Positions 27,043 to 34,342 of a stretch of DNA of 37,345 nt are shown in pieces. The position numbers and the translations under genes were made by a program. The DNA is taken from NCBI GenBank assembly GCA_011390065.1, contig JAABTD010000016.1:1-37345 (forward strand), in the 5' to 3' direction. Within the stretch, counting starts at the first letter, position 1, and each line of letters begins with the position of its first letter. This DNA is from Desulfobacteraceae bacterium. Lineage in GTDB: Bacteria; Desulfobacterota; Desulfobacteria; Desulfobacterales; JAABSP01. Under the pieces are notes generated by a model that was not told where the DNA came from, did not search any database, and saw only the letters and a program-made list of their open reading frames with translations.

Positions 27043-27491
27043 ATAACGCCGTCAACACCTGCGAAGCGCATCTGCTGATCGCCGTCATCAACGACGAGAG
27101 CCTTCTGGAGGAGATCATCACCGGCTGGCTTGACATGGGCATCACCGGCGCCACCGTCTTCGAGAGCACCGATCTGCTGCAGCTCATCAGCCGCCACATC
27201 CCCATCTTCGCCGGATTCCGATCCATGACCACCGGCGGCGGATATCATAATAAAACCATTTTTACCGCTATCGAAAAACAGACTCTGCTGGAAAACGCAG
27301 TAACGCATCTGGAAGCCACCTGCCGCAAGACCGGAATATCAAGCCAGGGCGTCTATTTCGTGGTCCCCCTCACGGCCTTCGGCCGGCTGGGCCTCGATAT
27401 GTCGGCCGAGCATTACCAGCGCCATATCGAAAAAAAACTGGGCCGGCCTATCCCCGGCCCTCCTCCCCCACCCGATGAAGCGCCATCTTGA
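27039..27491 (+). CDS. PII-like (GlnB-fold) small regulatory protein
   Basis: The 150-aa protein resembles small members of the PII superfamily. It opens AHLLIAVINDESLLEEI, followed by GITGATVFEST, IPIFAGFR, NKTIF and a VYFVVPL strand, matching the beta-alpha-beta repeats of the ferredoxin-like PII fold. PII-like proteins bind nucleotides and often control a neighbouring transporter. The start is a TTG at 27039 that overlaps the EIIA-Ntr-like stop (TTGA), so translation is probably coupled; no better start exists before the conserved region. The last 14 codons, a Pro-rich tail (GPPPPPDEAPS), lie in the 44-nt convergent overlap with the antiporter gene and are probably not part of the fold. 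The classical uridylylation loop Tyr is not evident. Confidence 0.75.
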   Translation: MNNAVNTCEAHLLIAVINDESLLEEIITGWLDMGITGATVFESTDLLQLISRHIPIFAGFRSMTTGGGYHNKTIFTAIEKQTLLENAVTHLEATCRKTGISSQGVYFVVPLTAFGRLGLDMSAEHYQRHIEKKLGRPIPGPPPPPDEAPS

Positions 27492-28806
27492 AAGCGATGG
27501 GTCCCACCATCTGGTTGAGACAGATCACCGCCAGCACCACCGTCGTCAAATAGGTTCCTATGACCGGAAATTCCCGCATGGCCAACTTCGCCAGGCCGAT
27601 GGCCACCCCGGCCTGGGTCAGATAGGCCATCCAGGCGGTCTGGTTGTATTGCGGCGGATCTCCGGACAAGGCGCCCGCGGCCCAGGCGGCCAGCCAGATG
27701 GCGACCGCCCTGATGACGGCCAGACAAAGCGCCAGAGGCCAGGTCAGGGCCAGAGCGGCCAAGTCCAGCGAGGCCCCCGCCAGGGAAAAAAACAAGACAA
27801 AAACAGGCAGCGACACCCGATCGAGAGCGGCCGTGAAGGCGGCCCCGCCCTGCCCCAGATTCCGAACGGAAAATCCCGCGCTCATGCAGATAATCAGCGG
27901 TTCCAGATGGAGCGATCCCCCAAAATGGCTTTCCGTGAATTGCCCCAGCCAATGGGACGCCCTGGCGACGCCGAATGCGAAAAACAACAGGAAAAACGGC
28001 AGGTCATATCCCGCCCTCCGGATATACTGATCGATCAATTTCCCCGACAACAACCCGGCGATGATGGAAACGGCGATTTCCCCGGCCAGGGCCCCGAAGA
28101 CCGCGAATTCCATTCGCCCCTCCGGCGTCAGCGCCGCCTGGACGACCGCCATGGCCAGGGTGAACAAGATAATGATAAGGACATCCATGGCGACGGTGAC
28201 GCCCAGCACGGTATCGGTGAACCTTCCCCGGGCCCGGCACTCGCTGATGATGGCGATGGCTGAAGAAGGGGACCGGGCCACCGCCGCCACGCCCAGCAGC
28301 ACCGCCAGCGATGCCGTCTGAAGCGACGACAGATCTTTCGTAAAGCTGAACCGATCCCCGAAAACCGTCCCAAAACCGGCGATCATGCTGAACACGATCA
28401 CGACCTGAAAGGCGACGTTGTAGATGATGACCCGGCGCCGCCCGGCCAGGGCGCTCAGGCCGAAATGGGCCCCGGCTGAAAGGGCAATGAAACTCAGGGC
28501 CAGATCATCCAGCAGCCGCAGCTGCCCGACCATGGACGGCGAAAGGAAACCCAAAACATGCGGGCCGGCCAGGATGCCGGCGATGATATAGCCTGACAGC
28601 AGGGGCAGCCCGACGGCGCCGGCCAGTTGTCCGCTCACGTAAGCGCCCAGCAGCAGCGCGCCCAGGAAAAAATTGGTCCGGGCTGCGGCGCCATGGGCCG
28701 GATCCGCATCCCATCCGCGCATATACGCTGCAAAAGCGCCGATGAAAACCAGGATCATCAGATGAACGGCGACGGTTGCGGCTTGCCGGCGATGATCAGA
28801 CTTCAT
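27448..28806 (-). CDS. CPA-type cation:proton antiporter (Kef/NhaP-like membrane domain)
   Basis: The 452-aa protein is almost entirely hydrophobic, with about 12-13 membrane segments. GYIIAGILAGPHVLGF (72-87) is the typical start of CPA2/Kef-family transporters. ARSPSSAIAIISE (177-189) corresponds to the unwound helix, and VAMDVLIII carries the ion-binding Asp208, preceded by Met where CPA transporters often have Asn or Asp. There is no C-terminal TrkA-N/RCK domain, so it is not a full KefB/KefC. It exchanges Na+ or K+ for H+ by family inference. It is the last gene of the CO dehydrogenase operon, overlapping the previous gene by 11 nt, and it ends 44 nt inside the convergent PII-like gene. 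Ion specificity cannot be read from the sequence. Confidence 0.85.
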   Translation of the reverse strand: MKSDHRRQAATVAVHLMILVFIGAFAAYMRGWDADPAHGAAARTNFFLGALLLGAYVSGQLAGAVGLPLLSGYIIAGILAGPHVLGFLSPSMVGQLRLLDDLALSFIALSAGAHFGLSALAGRRRVIIYNVAFQVVIVFSMIAGFGTVFGDRFSFTKDLSSLQTASLAVLLGVAAVARSPSSAIAIISECRARGRFTDTVLGVTVAMDVLIIILFTLAMAVVQAALTPEGRMEFAVFGALAGEIAVSIIAGLLSGKLIDQYIRRAGYDLPFFLLFFAFGVARASHWLGQFTESHFGGSLHLEPLIICMSAGFSVRNLGQGGAAFTAALDRVSLPVFVLFFSLAGASLDLAALALTWPLALCLAVIRAVAIWLAAWAAGALSGDPPQYNQTAWMAYLTQAGVAIGLAKLAMREFPVIGTYLTTVVLAVICLNQMVGPIAFKMALHRVGEEGRG

Positions 28807-29998
28807 GGCGCTTTTCCCCGATCACCCTCTTCAGAAGCCAGGGGCTGATCCCGTCGCTGAGCACCAGGGCGGCCAGGATGGCCCCGACGACCGTCATGGC
28901 CGCATCCCCGGTAAACCGTTTTGAAAAATCCAGAAGAAAGGCCATGCACAGACCGCTTGGCCCCAGAAGGCCCAGCCCCAGATGAGCCGGATAGCGACGG
29001 AGGCCGGGCGCAAGCCGGGTGATGATCAGCAGCGAGAGCCATTTGCCGATCGCCCGCCAGATGCCGTAAAGAACCCCGACGCCCCATACCACCGGATCAT
29101 CCACCCGCCAGGCGGCCCCTAAAAAGACCAGCAGCAGCAGATACGCCGGCTTTTCAACCGGCGCCAGAATCCGGTAGATCCGTTCCTTGTCCCGGGAAAC
29201 ATTGACCAGGCAGATGCCCACCAAAATATTGGCCAACAGCGGAGAAAACCCCGCCGCCGTCGAGAGACCGCTGGCCAGAAGGACCATGCCCGCCACTACC
29301 AAAATCAGTTCAGGTTCCGGAATCCGCCGGCTTAAAAACAGGAGAAACAACAACAGAATGCCGAGGCAGGCGCCCAGGACGCCCATTGCGCCATGGAACG
29401 TCCCGGCGATCGCCGTCGATGCATCCGGCTTGAAAACATAGGCAAGGCCGAAAATCGCCAGCGCCCCCAGGCCGTCAAGGCTCGAAATATATCGGAGCAA
29501 CGCCAGCCGGCGAGGATGGCGTCCCTTCATCGATGCGGCCATGAGGGCCAGGCCCGTCTGTCCGGAGGGTGCGGCGGCGGCCGCCATTAAAAAGGAAAGC
29601 GTGAGTCCCATGGCGGCGTATCCGGGCAGAAACCGCGGCATTGCCGTCATGGCCGCACCCCAAACAGCCAGCAGAATAAAGATCCCCTGGAAATGGGCCG
29701 CCGCCGCATATTCCAGGGGATAGGTTCGCAGTTTCCGGAATTCAAATTGAAAGCCGTAGAGAAAACCGATCCACCCCAGAACAACGGCCTGCAGCGGCGC
29801 CAGGCCCATCCGCGTGGGCGCGTCCAGCAAATTCAGAAAATCGGACCCCAGAAGCAGCCCGATGAACAGAAACTCCGTTCCGGTCAGGTAAAACTGACGC
29901 ACCAACAGGGGGAGCCGGAGCCGGAAGCCCCGGAACGTGAAATGATAACCGGTAAAGGCAAGGAAAACCACCAGGAGAAAGGCGAAAACGGATTTCAT
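28796..29998 (-). CDS. Second antiporter-like membrane protein (divergent CPA family)
   Basis: The 400-aa integral membrane protein has 11-13 hydrophobic segments. An ATG at 29998 begins MKSVFAFLLVVFLAF; the frame extends further up inside cooS but that part is not membrane-like. It looks like a divergent relative of the following antiporter: AAPSGQTGLALMAAS (141-155) occupies the place of the ATSP helix, and SSLDGLGALAIFGL retains one Asp (175) where the ion-binding acid is expected. No cytoplasmic domain is present. There is no good ribosome site directly upstream; translation may be coupled through a 9-codon reading frame that begins inside the cooS stop and ends inside this ATG. Transport activity is inferred from fold resemblance. 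Confidence 0.75.
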   Translation of the reverse strand: MKSVFAFLLVVFLAFTGYHFTFRGFRLRLPLLVRQFYLTGTEFLFIGLLLGSDFLNLLDAPTRMGLAPLQAVVLGWIGFLYGFQFEFRKLRTYPLEYAAAAHFQGIFILLAVWGAAMTAMPRFLPGYAAMGLTLSFLMAAAAAPSGQTGLALMAASMKGRHPRRLALLRYISSLDGLGALAIFGLAYVFKPDASTAIAGTFHGAMGVLGACLGILLLFLLFLSRRIPEPELILVVAGMVLLASGLSTAAGFSPLLANILVGICLVNVSRDKERIYRILAPVEKPAYLLLLVFLGAAWRVDDPVVWGVGVLYGIWRAIGKWLSLLIITRLAPGLRRYPAHLGLGLLGPSGLCMAFLLDFSKRFTGDAAMTVVGAILAALVLSDGISPWLLKRVIGEKRHEV

Positions 29999-30021
29999 GG
30001 CTTTCCCGACCCGCGCGCCAT
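29995..30021 (-). other. Possible coupling mini-ORF between cooS and the antiporter gene
   Basis: AAAGGAGG (30033-30026) lies 4 nt before an ATG (30021-30019) that overlaps the cooS stop as TGATG. This frame encodes only MARGSGKP and ends in a TGA that overlaps the antiporter start as ATGA. The strong ribosome site therefore serves this mini-frame rather than the antiporter ATG, which has none of its own. Translational coupling is the likely role; an error in the sequence that splits a longer start is the alternative. Confidence 0.4.
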
Positions 30022-31901
30022 CACACCTCCTTTGCGTCCAGCCCCAGCCTCTTCCGCTTCTCTTCGACATGTCGCCGAATCAGCACTGCCGCTTTTTCCG
30101 GATCAGGCTCCACGGCAAAGGCGGCGCCCACGGCGTCGTTCAAGCCCTCGGTGAGGAGTTTCACCACGTTCATGGATCCGGTGATGGGCGGCATGGGCCC
30201 CAGCACCGTGTAGACCCCGGAAGCCACGAAATAGCAGCCGATGGCCGCGGCCTTTTCGGAGTACCATTCAGGGGCCGCGCCGGCCATGGGCAGATCGCTG
30301 ATGTCGGTCCCCAGGGCGTCGGCCAGGGCCGAGGCCAGGACCAGGATCCGGACGTTGTCCACACAGGAGCCCATGTGGAGGACCGGCGGGATCTTGAGGG
30401 CGCCGCAGATCTCCTTAAGTCCCGGTCCGGCGTACTTTATGGCGTCGGCGACCTTGAACCCCGCCTTGGCGGTGGCCACTGCCGCGCAGCCGGTGTCCAC
30501 CACCAGGATATCGTTTTCGATCAAGCGCCGGGTCAGGGTCACATGACCGTAATCATGCTTGATCCGCGGGTTGTTGCACCCCACCACGCCGGCCGCGCCC
30601 CGGATCTTCCCCGCCTTTATGGCGTCCAGCAGCGGTTCCGGCGTACCGCCCAGGGCGCCCACGATGGCCTCCACGGAAAAGCCGCCGAGGGCCGCCACCG
30701 GCGTCACCGGCAGATAGACCTCGCCGCGCAGGTCGTAATTTTCCACCGCCTCCCGGACAATGGTCCGGGCCAGTTCCCGGGCGTTGTCCGGATGGAATTC
30801 CCGGTGCTCCATGCCCGGAAACCGGGCCTTGTCGGAAGTGGAGATCATTCGGGTGTGGTAACAACTGGCGGTCTGGCCCAGCGAGGGCATGATGCACTGG
30901 TAATCGACGATCATCATCTCCACCGCGCCGGTGGCCAGCACCAGTTCGGTGGTCAGGTGGTTGCCGGCCATGGGGATCCCGTGGCGCATGAGCAGCTCGT
31001 TGCCGGTGCAGCACAGCCCCGCCAGATTGATGCCGGCCGCGCCCTTTTCTCTGGCCAGCGCAATCAAATCTTCGGACTGGCAGGCCAGCATCACCATCTC
31101 CGACACCACCGGATTATGGCCGTGGACCACGATGTTGACCTGATCCTCCTCGAGCACTCCCATGTTGGCGCTGGTGGGCGTGGGCTTGGGCGTGCCGTAG
31201 AGAATGTCCGACACCTCCGTGGCGATCATCGAGCCGCCCCACCCGTCGGACAGGGCGTTTCGCAGGGCGTGGAGGAGCAGGCTCTGCCAGCCGTTGTCCA
31301 CCCCCATGTGGGTCCGGTGCATCATCTCCGATGTCTCCCGGTCGATGCCCCGGGGGGTGATGCCCAGTTTTTTCCAGACCTCCCGGCGCTTTTCCGGGGC
31401 CCGCCGGACCAGGGTCAGTTCGGATTTCCGGGTCCCGTAGTCCGCCTGCATGGCGGCCGCCAGGTCGCCGGCCACGGCCAGGGCGTCCCGGCCGTCGGTT
31501 GCCACGCCGTATTCCGTTGCCATGGACATCAGTTTGTCCGCATCCCGTATCCCATACCCGTCCGCCTTGCCTTCGGCCACCGCGGCCAGCACCTCCACCA
31601 GATCCCGGCCGTGGTCGGAATGGGCTGCAGCCCCGGCGGCGATCATCCGGCCCAGGTTCCGGGCCACGATAATGTCGGCATCGGCGCCGCACACGCCCCG
31701 TTGGGGCCCTTCGCCAAAGGGATCGATCCGGCACGGCCCCATGACGCAGATGCGGCAACTCAACCCCATCTCGCAATAACCGCACTGGGGCTGCTGATGC
31801 TCGAACCGGTCCCATACCGTCTCCACGCCGTCCCGGTCCGCCTTCTTCAAGAGAAGGCGGCTGTCCTGGGCAATGCTCCGCTCCTCATAACGCTTATCCA
31901 T
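30021..31901 (-). CDS. cooS: Ni-Fe carbon monoxide dehydrogenase catalytic subunit
   Basis: The 626-aa enzyme interconverts CO and CO2 and is of full monofunctional length. C-cluster ligands are recognisable: His262 (HGHNPVVSE), Cys298 (GLCCTGNE), Cys336 (DYQCIMPS), Cys442 (VGCNNPR), Cys472 (DTGCAAV) and Cys513 (HMGSCVDNVR), with Lys550 at the place of the catalytic lysine and His94/His97 in the proton-relay region. B-cluster cysteines are Cys49, 52, 57 and 71. For the D-cluster there is Cys40-x2-Cys43, and the usual second cysteine (position 48) is Ser, the pattern known from Desulfovibrio vulgaris, where D is [2Fe-2S]. AGGAGG lies 5 nt before the ATG. There are no acetyl-CoA synthase genes nearby. 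It is the third gene of FNOR - CooF-like - cooS - two antiporters. Confidence 0.96.
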   Translation of the reverse strand: MDKRYEERSIAQDSRLLLKKADRDGVETVWDRFEHQQPQCGYCEMGLSCRICVMGPCRIDPFGEGPQRGVCGADADIIVARNLGRMIAAGAAAHSDHGRDLVEVLAAVAEGKADGYGIRDADKLMSMATEYGVATDGRDALAVAGDLAAAMQADYGTRKSELTLVRRAPEKRREVWKKLGITPRGIDRETSEMMHRTHMGVDNGWQSLLLHALRNALSDGWGGSMIATEVSDILYGTPKPTPTSANMGVLEEDQVNIVVHGHNPVVSEMVMLACQSEDLIALAREKGAAGINLAGLCCTGNELLMRHGIPMAGNHLTTELVLATGAVEMMIVDYQCIMPSLGQTASCYHTRMISTSDKARFPGMEHREFHPDNARELARTIVREAVENYDLRGEVYLPVTPVAALGGFSVEAIVGALGGTPEPLLDAIKAGKIRGAAGVVGCNNPRIKHDYGHVTLTRRLIENDILVVDTGCAAVATAKAGFKVADAIKYAGPGLKEICGALKIPPVLHMGSCVDNVRILVLASALADALGTDISDLPMAGAAPEWYSEKAAAIGCYFVASGVYTVLGPMPPITGSMNVVKLLTEGLNDAVGAAFAVEPDPEKAAVLIRRHVEEKRKRLGLDAKEV

Positions 31902-31960
31902 AACGACCTCCTATGCCGATTCCCCCTTTTCAATAGGGGGGTCAGGGGCGTTTGCCCCGT
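31902..31960. repeat. Short inverted-repeat spacer between the CooF-like gene and cooS
   Basis: The 59-nt gap holds two small hairpins: CCCCC/GGGGG flanking TTTTCAATA near 31922-31940, and GGGGC-GTTT-GCCCC at 31945-31958. It resembles the C-run/G-run intergenic repeats common in deltaproteobacterial genomes. There is no T-tract, so it is not a terminator in either direction; it may affect mRNA stability between the two genes. Confidence 0.45.
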
Positions 31961-32566
31961 TCACCGTCCCGAAGCCCGCAGTTCCGCTTCGACTTTTTTA
32001 ACCGCCTTCAAAAGCTCGAATCCGGGCGACGAAGGGGCCGCCCCGACATCCGACGAAACGGTGCGCGCCACCTGGTCGGTCTTCCGCTTCATGGCGACTG
32101 AGATCTCCTCGAAAGCAAGGGCGCCGGATTTGCAAATTTCCACGCAGGCGGGAATGCGCCCCTCGGCCTGACGATCGATGCAGTTGTCGCACTTGACCGC
32201 AACCACCTTTTCCGGGGGCCCCAGGGGGTCGGCATGATACCGGATCACTCCGAAAGGACAGGCCATGGCGCAGGAAGCGCAGTTGATGCACCGGTCCGGG
32301 TCGATGAGCACCGTGCCGGTATCGGGGTCCCGGGAGATGGCCCCCGGCAGACAGGCCATCCGGCAGGGGGCCGGGTCGCAGTGGCGGCATCGATTGGGAA
32401 ACCCCTCGTTGCAAAGCCCTGCTCCCACATGAACCCGCGGCCTCGGCAGGGGCCGTTCGTGGATGGCCGAAAAAAGTGATTTCGACCGGGAGTGGGCGGT
32501 GGCGCACGCGGCCATGCACTGCATGCATCCCACGCACCGCTCCGGATGGACCACAACGGTTTTCAT
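31961..32566 (-). CDS. cooF: CooF-like 4x[4Fe-4S] ferredoxin-type electron-transfer subunit
   Basis: The 201-aa protein has 16 cysteines in four cluster sets: 11/14/17/21, 60/63/68/72, 93/96/99/103 and 126/129/141/145, the arrangement of the CooF/HycB/DmsB group. It should carry electrons between CO dehydrogenase and the flavoprotein encoded upstream. There is no signal peptide, so it is cytoplasmic. The ATG at 32566 follows AAAGGAGG by 5 nt; an in-frame GTG two codons up touches that site and is unlikely. An extra Cys52 sits before the second set. The last 40 residues (charged, Ala/Ser-rich) have no cluster ligands. It lies between the FNOR and cooS genes. Without cooS next door it could equally be called a DmsB-like subunit. 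Confidence 0.9.
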   Translation of the reverse strand: MKTVVVHPERCVGCMQCMAACATAHSRSKSLFSAIHERPLPRPRVHVGAGLCNEGFPNRCRHCDPAPCRMACLPGAISRDPDTGTVLIDPDRCINCASCAMACPFGVIRYHADPLGPPEKVVAVKCDNCIDRQAEGRIPACVEICKSGALAFEEISVAMKRKTDQVARTVSSDVGAAPSSPGFELLKAVKKVEAELRASGR

Positions 32567-32604
32567 AGACACCTCCTTTTGTTATCCATTCCGCTCCCCC
32601 CGTC

Positions 32605-33843
32605 CTATCCGGCCCGGGGGAGCAGCGTTGACCAGTTGAAAGAGGGCGCCGCCAATCGTTCCCTGGGGACGACCACCGGAGTTTCGCTTCGAATGAGCGA
32701 CAACATCACGCCGCCCTGCTCGACGGCGTTGACCAGGACAAACCCCGCCAACCTGTCTTCGCGGAACACGAGTTTCCGGTATCGCTTCCGCTTCGGGTCG
32801 TGGAAATGGATCACATCGTAAACCGAATCCGTCTCCGGGGTCACGACGCCCCCGGACATGACGTCCATGTCGAAAATCCGGATGACATTGCGGCTCAGGC
32901 TCCCCGGATAGGCCACGGCCCGACCGGCCATGTTCATACCGGCGATCCGCCCCTGATCCACGGCTTCAGGCCAGATGGCGTTGACCCATCGGGACCTCCG
33001 GGCGATGTCCGTGGATTCGGCGGCATCGCCGGCGGCGTAAATGCCCTTTGCGCCGGTTTCCTGATGCGCGTCCACCAGGACCCCCAGGTCGACGCCGATT
33101 TTGTCCCGGGGCACGAAAGAAAGCGCCGGCAGCACCCCCTTGCCGATAACCGCCATGTCGCAGGAAAGGGTCGTCCCATCGGCGAGGACGGCCCGCTCCA
33201 CCCGGCCCCGGCCCTCGAAGGCCGTCACTGACGCGCCCACCCGAACGTCGAGCCCCCGACCCATCAGGTTCTCGCGAACCAGTTCCCCGGCGGCCGCGTC
33301 CACCTGCATGGAGAGGGGGTGGCCCGACCGGATCAGCATGGTCGTCGCAATGCCCCGCCGCATAAGACCGTAGGCCGCCTTGAACCCCACCAGGCCGCCG
33401 CCCAGGACCAGCGCCTTTTGCACTTTGGGCAGGGCCGTCAGCATGGACCGGACATGGCCTTCCGTGCGCATGTAGAAGATATTTTTGAGATCCAGCCCTT
33501 CGGCCTTGATGGGGCGGGGATCGGCGCCGGAGGCGATGAGCAGCTTGTCAAAAGGAACGGTTTCGCCGTTGGCAATCTTTACCGTCCGGTTGTCCACGTC
33601 GATGTCCTCGACCCGGGATCCCAGAATCGGCGCGATGCCCAGATCGTCATAGAAGCGATCGTTGCGGATGGGCAGGGCGTCCGGTGTGACGGCGCCCTCC
33701 AGCACCAGACTGATCATGGGACGGCAGTAAGGGGGGAACAGTTCGTCTCCGATGAGGGTGATCTCCCCATCCGGATCGATCCGGCGGATGGCCTCGGCCG
33801 CGTGGACGCCCGCGACGCCGTTGCCGATAATCACATACGACAT
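32605..33843 (-). CDS. FAD/NAD(P)-dependent oxidoreductase (FNOR) of the CODH cluster
   Basis: The 412-aa flavoprotein has an N-terminal FAD-binding Rossmann motif GNGVAG (7-12), a second dinucleotide motif GGGLVG (148-153) for NAD(P)H, and the FAD-contact motif YAAGDAAES (269-277). It belongs to the NADH oxidase/nitrite reductase/rubredoxin reductase superfamily. CO dehydrogenase clusters of the CooS-CooF-FNOR type are known from Geobacter and other anaerobes and are thought to link CO oxidation to NAD(P)+ reduction. AAGGAGG lies 5 nt before the ATG at 33843; the frame is open 51 codons further up but that part is AT-rich intergenic sequence. It is the first gene of the five-gene operon. An active-site Cys40 at the position used by NADH oxidases/CoA-disulfide reductases is present (PPYCRPM) and may be redox-active. 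Confidence 0.9.
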   Translation of the reverse strand: MSYVIIGNGVAGVHAAEAIRRIDPDGEITLIGDELFPPYCRPMISLVLEGAVTPDALPIRNDRFYDDLGIAPILGSRVEDIDVDNRTVKIANGETVPFDKLLIASGADPRPIKAEGLDLKNIFYMRTEGHVRSMLTALPKVQKALVLGGGLVGFKAAYGLMRRGIATTMLIRSGHPLSMQVDAAAGELVRENLMGRGLDVRVGASVTAFEGRGRVERAVLADGTTLSCDMAVIGKGVLPALSFVPRDKIGVDLGVLVDAHQETGAKGIYAAGDAAESTDIARRSRWVNAIWPEAVDQGRIAGMNMAGRAVAYPGSLSRNVIRIFDMDVMSGGVVTPETDSVYDVIHFHDPKRKRYRKLVFREDRLAGFVLVNAVEQGGVMLSLIRSETPVVVPRERLAAPSFNWSTLLPRAG

Positions 33844-33873
33844 GGCTGCCTCCTTCGTCTTGATGGGAGCATA

Positions 33874-33885
33874 GTCTTTGAAGAC
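33874..33885. promoter_or_regulatory. 12-bp palindrome in the CODH operon leader
   Basis: GTCTTTGAAGAC is a perfect dyad 31 nt upstream of the FNOR start codon, in a divergent intergenic region. It could be an operator, but it matches neither the CooA nor the FNR consensus, and one 12-bp dyad may occur by chance. Confidence 0.25.
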
Positions 33886-33952
33886 ATACCAAAACACTGA
33901 ACGACAATCAAGCCAATGGTGAGCCCTCCGGCAAATTCTCCTTGAGAAGCGA

Positions 33953-33981
33953 TTGCGGTTGCAAAAGTCACAGATTATGAT
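33953..33981 (+). promoter_or_regulatory. Predicted promoter of the SHOCT-like/S1/gatB operon
   Basis: TTGCGG (33953-33958), 17-nt spacer, TATGAT (33976-33981); the -10 is 5/6, the -35 weak. The ATG of the first gene is about 68 nt downstream. Confidence 0.4.
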
Positions 33982-34049
33982 AAATGAAAACACCATTGAT
34001 AGATTGAAGTTATTGATTTTGCCAACTGTCGCGCAGCAAGGAGAACATC

Positions 34050-34292
34050 ATGCAAACCCTGAAACTTCATATTTACAAACCGGGAAAAGCCGATGCGGAG
34101 ACCAAGATCTCCATCCCCCTGTCGGTCCTCCATATCTCGGAAAAACTCCTGCCCAGACGGGTCAAGGAAACCCTGGAAAAGGAGGGGATAGACCTGAGCG
34201 AACTCGGCACGCTGTTCGCCAAACAGGGTCCCAAAGGCAAGCTTATCGAAGTGGAAACCCCCAACGAACGGCTGGTGATCCTGGTTGAATAA
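34050..34292 (+). CDS. Small conserved-looking protein, possibly SHOCT-like (DUF2089 C-terminal type)
   Basis: The 80-aa protein has AGGAG 6 nt before its ATG and so is a convincing gene. It has an N-terminal strand (LKLHIYKPG), a middle helix with LPRRVKETLEKEGIDLSEL (34-52) and a final strand region IEVETPNERLVILVE. This amphipathic 'LPxxVKExLEKEGIDLxEL...IEVE' layout recalls the SHOCT-like domain at the C-terminus of DUF2089/YvlB-type proteins. There are no membrane segments, cysteines or catalytic motifs. It is the first gene of a run with an S1-domain protein and gatB, which may hint at translation or RNA, but its function is unknown and the family call is tentative. Confidence 0.75.
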   Translation: MQTLKLHIYKPGKADAETKISIPLSVLHISEKLLPRRVKETLEKEGIDLSELGTLFAKQGPKGKLIEVETPNERLVILVE

Positions 34293-34342
34293 GGAGCCGC
34301 GCCGCCTGCAAACACCATCATGACACTCAGGAGCAATCGGGT

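Noticed and set aside
29997-32171. 724-codon plus-strand frame opposite cooS and the CooF-like gene
   Set aside because: Shadow of cooS, whose cluster ligands are all in place on the other strand.
30021-33843. Acetyl-CoA synthase or Ech-hydrogenase linked CODH system
   Set aside because: No acs, cdh, corrinoid or hydrogenase genes lie beside cooS; the neighbours are the CooF-like protein, FNOR and antiporters.
33844-34049. CooA or FNR binding site upstream of the CODH operon
   Set aside because: TTGAT-like half-sites exist but no spaced inverted pair matching either consensus was found.
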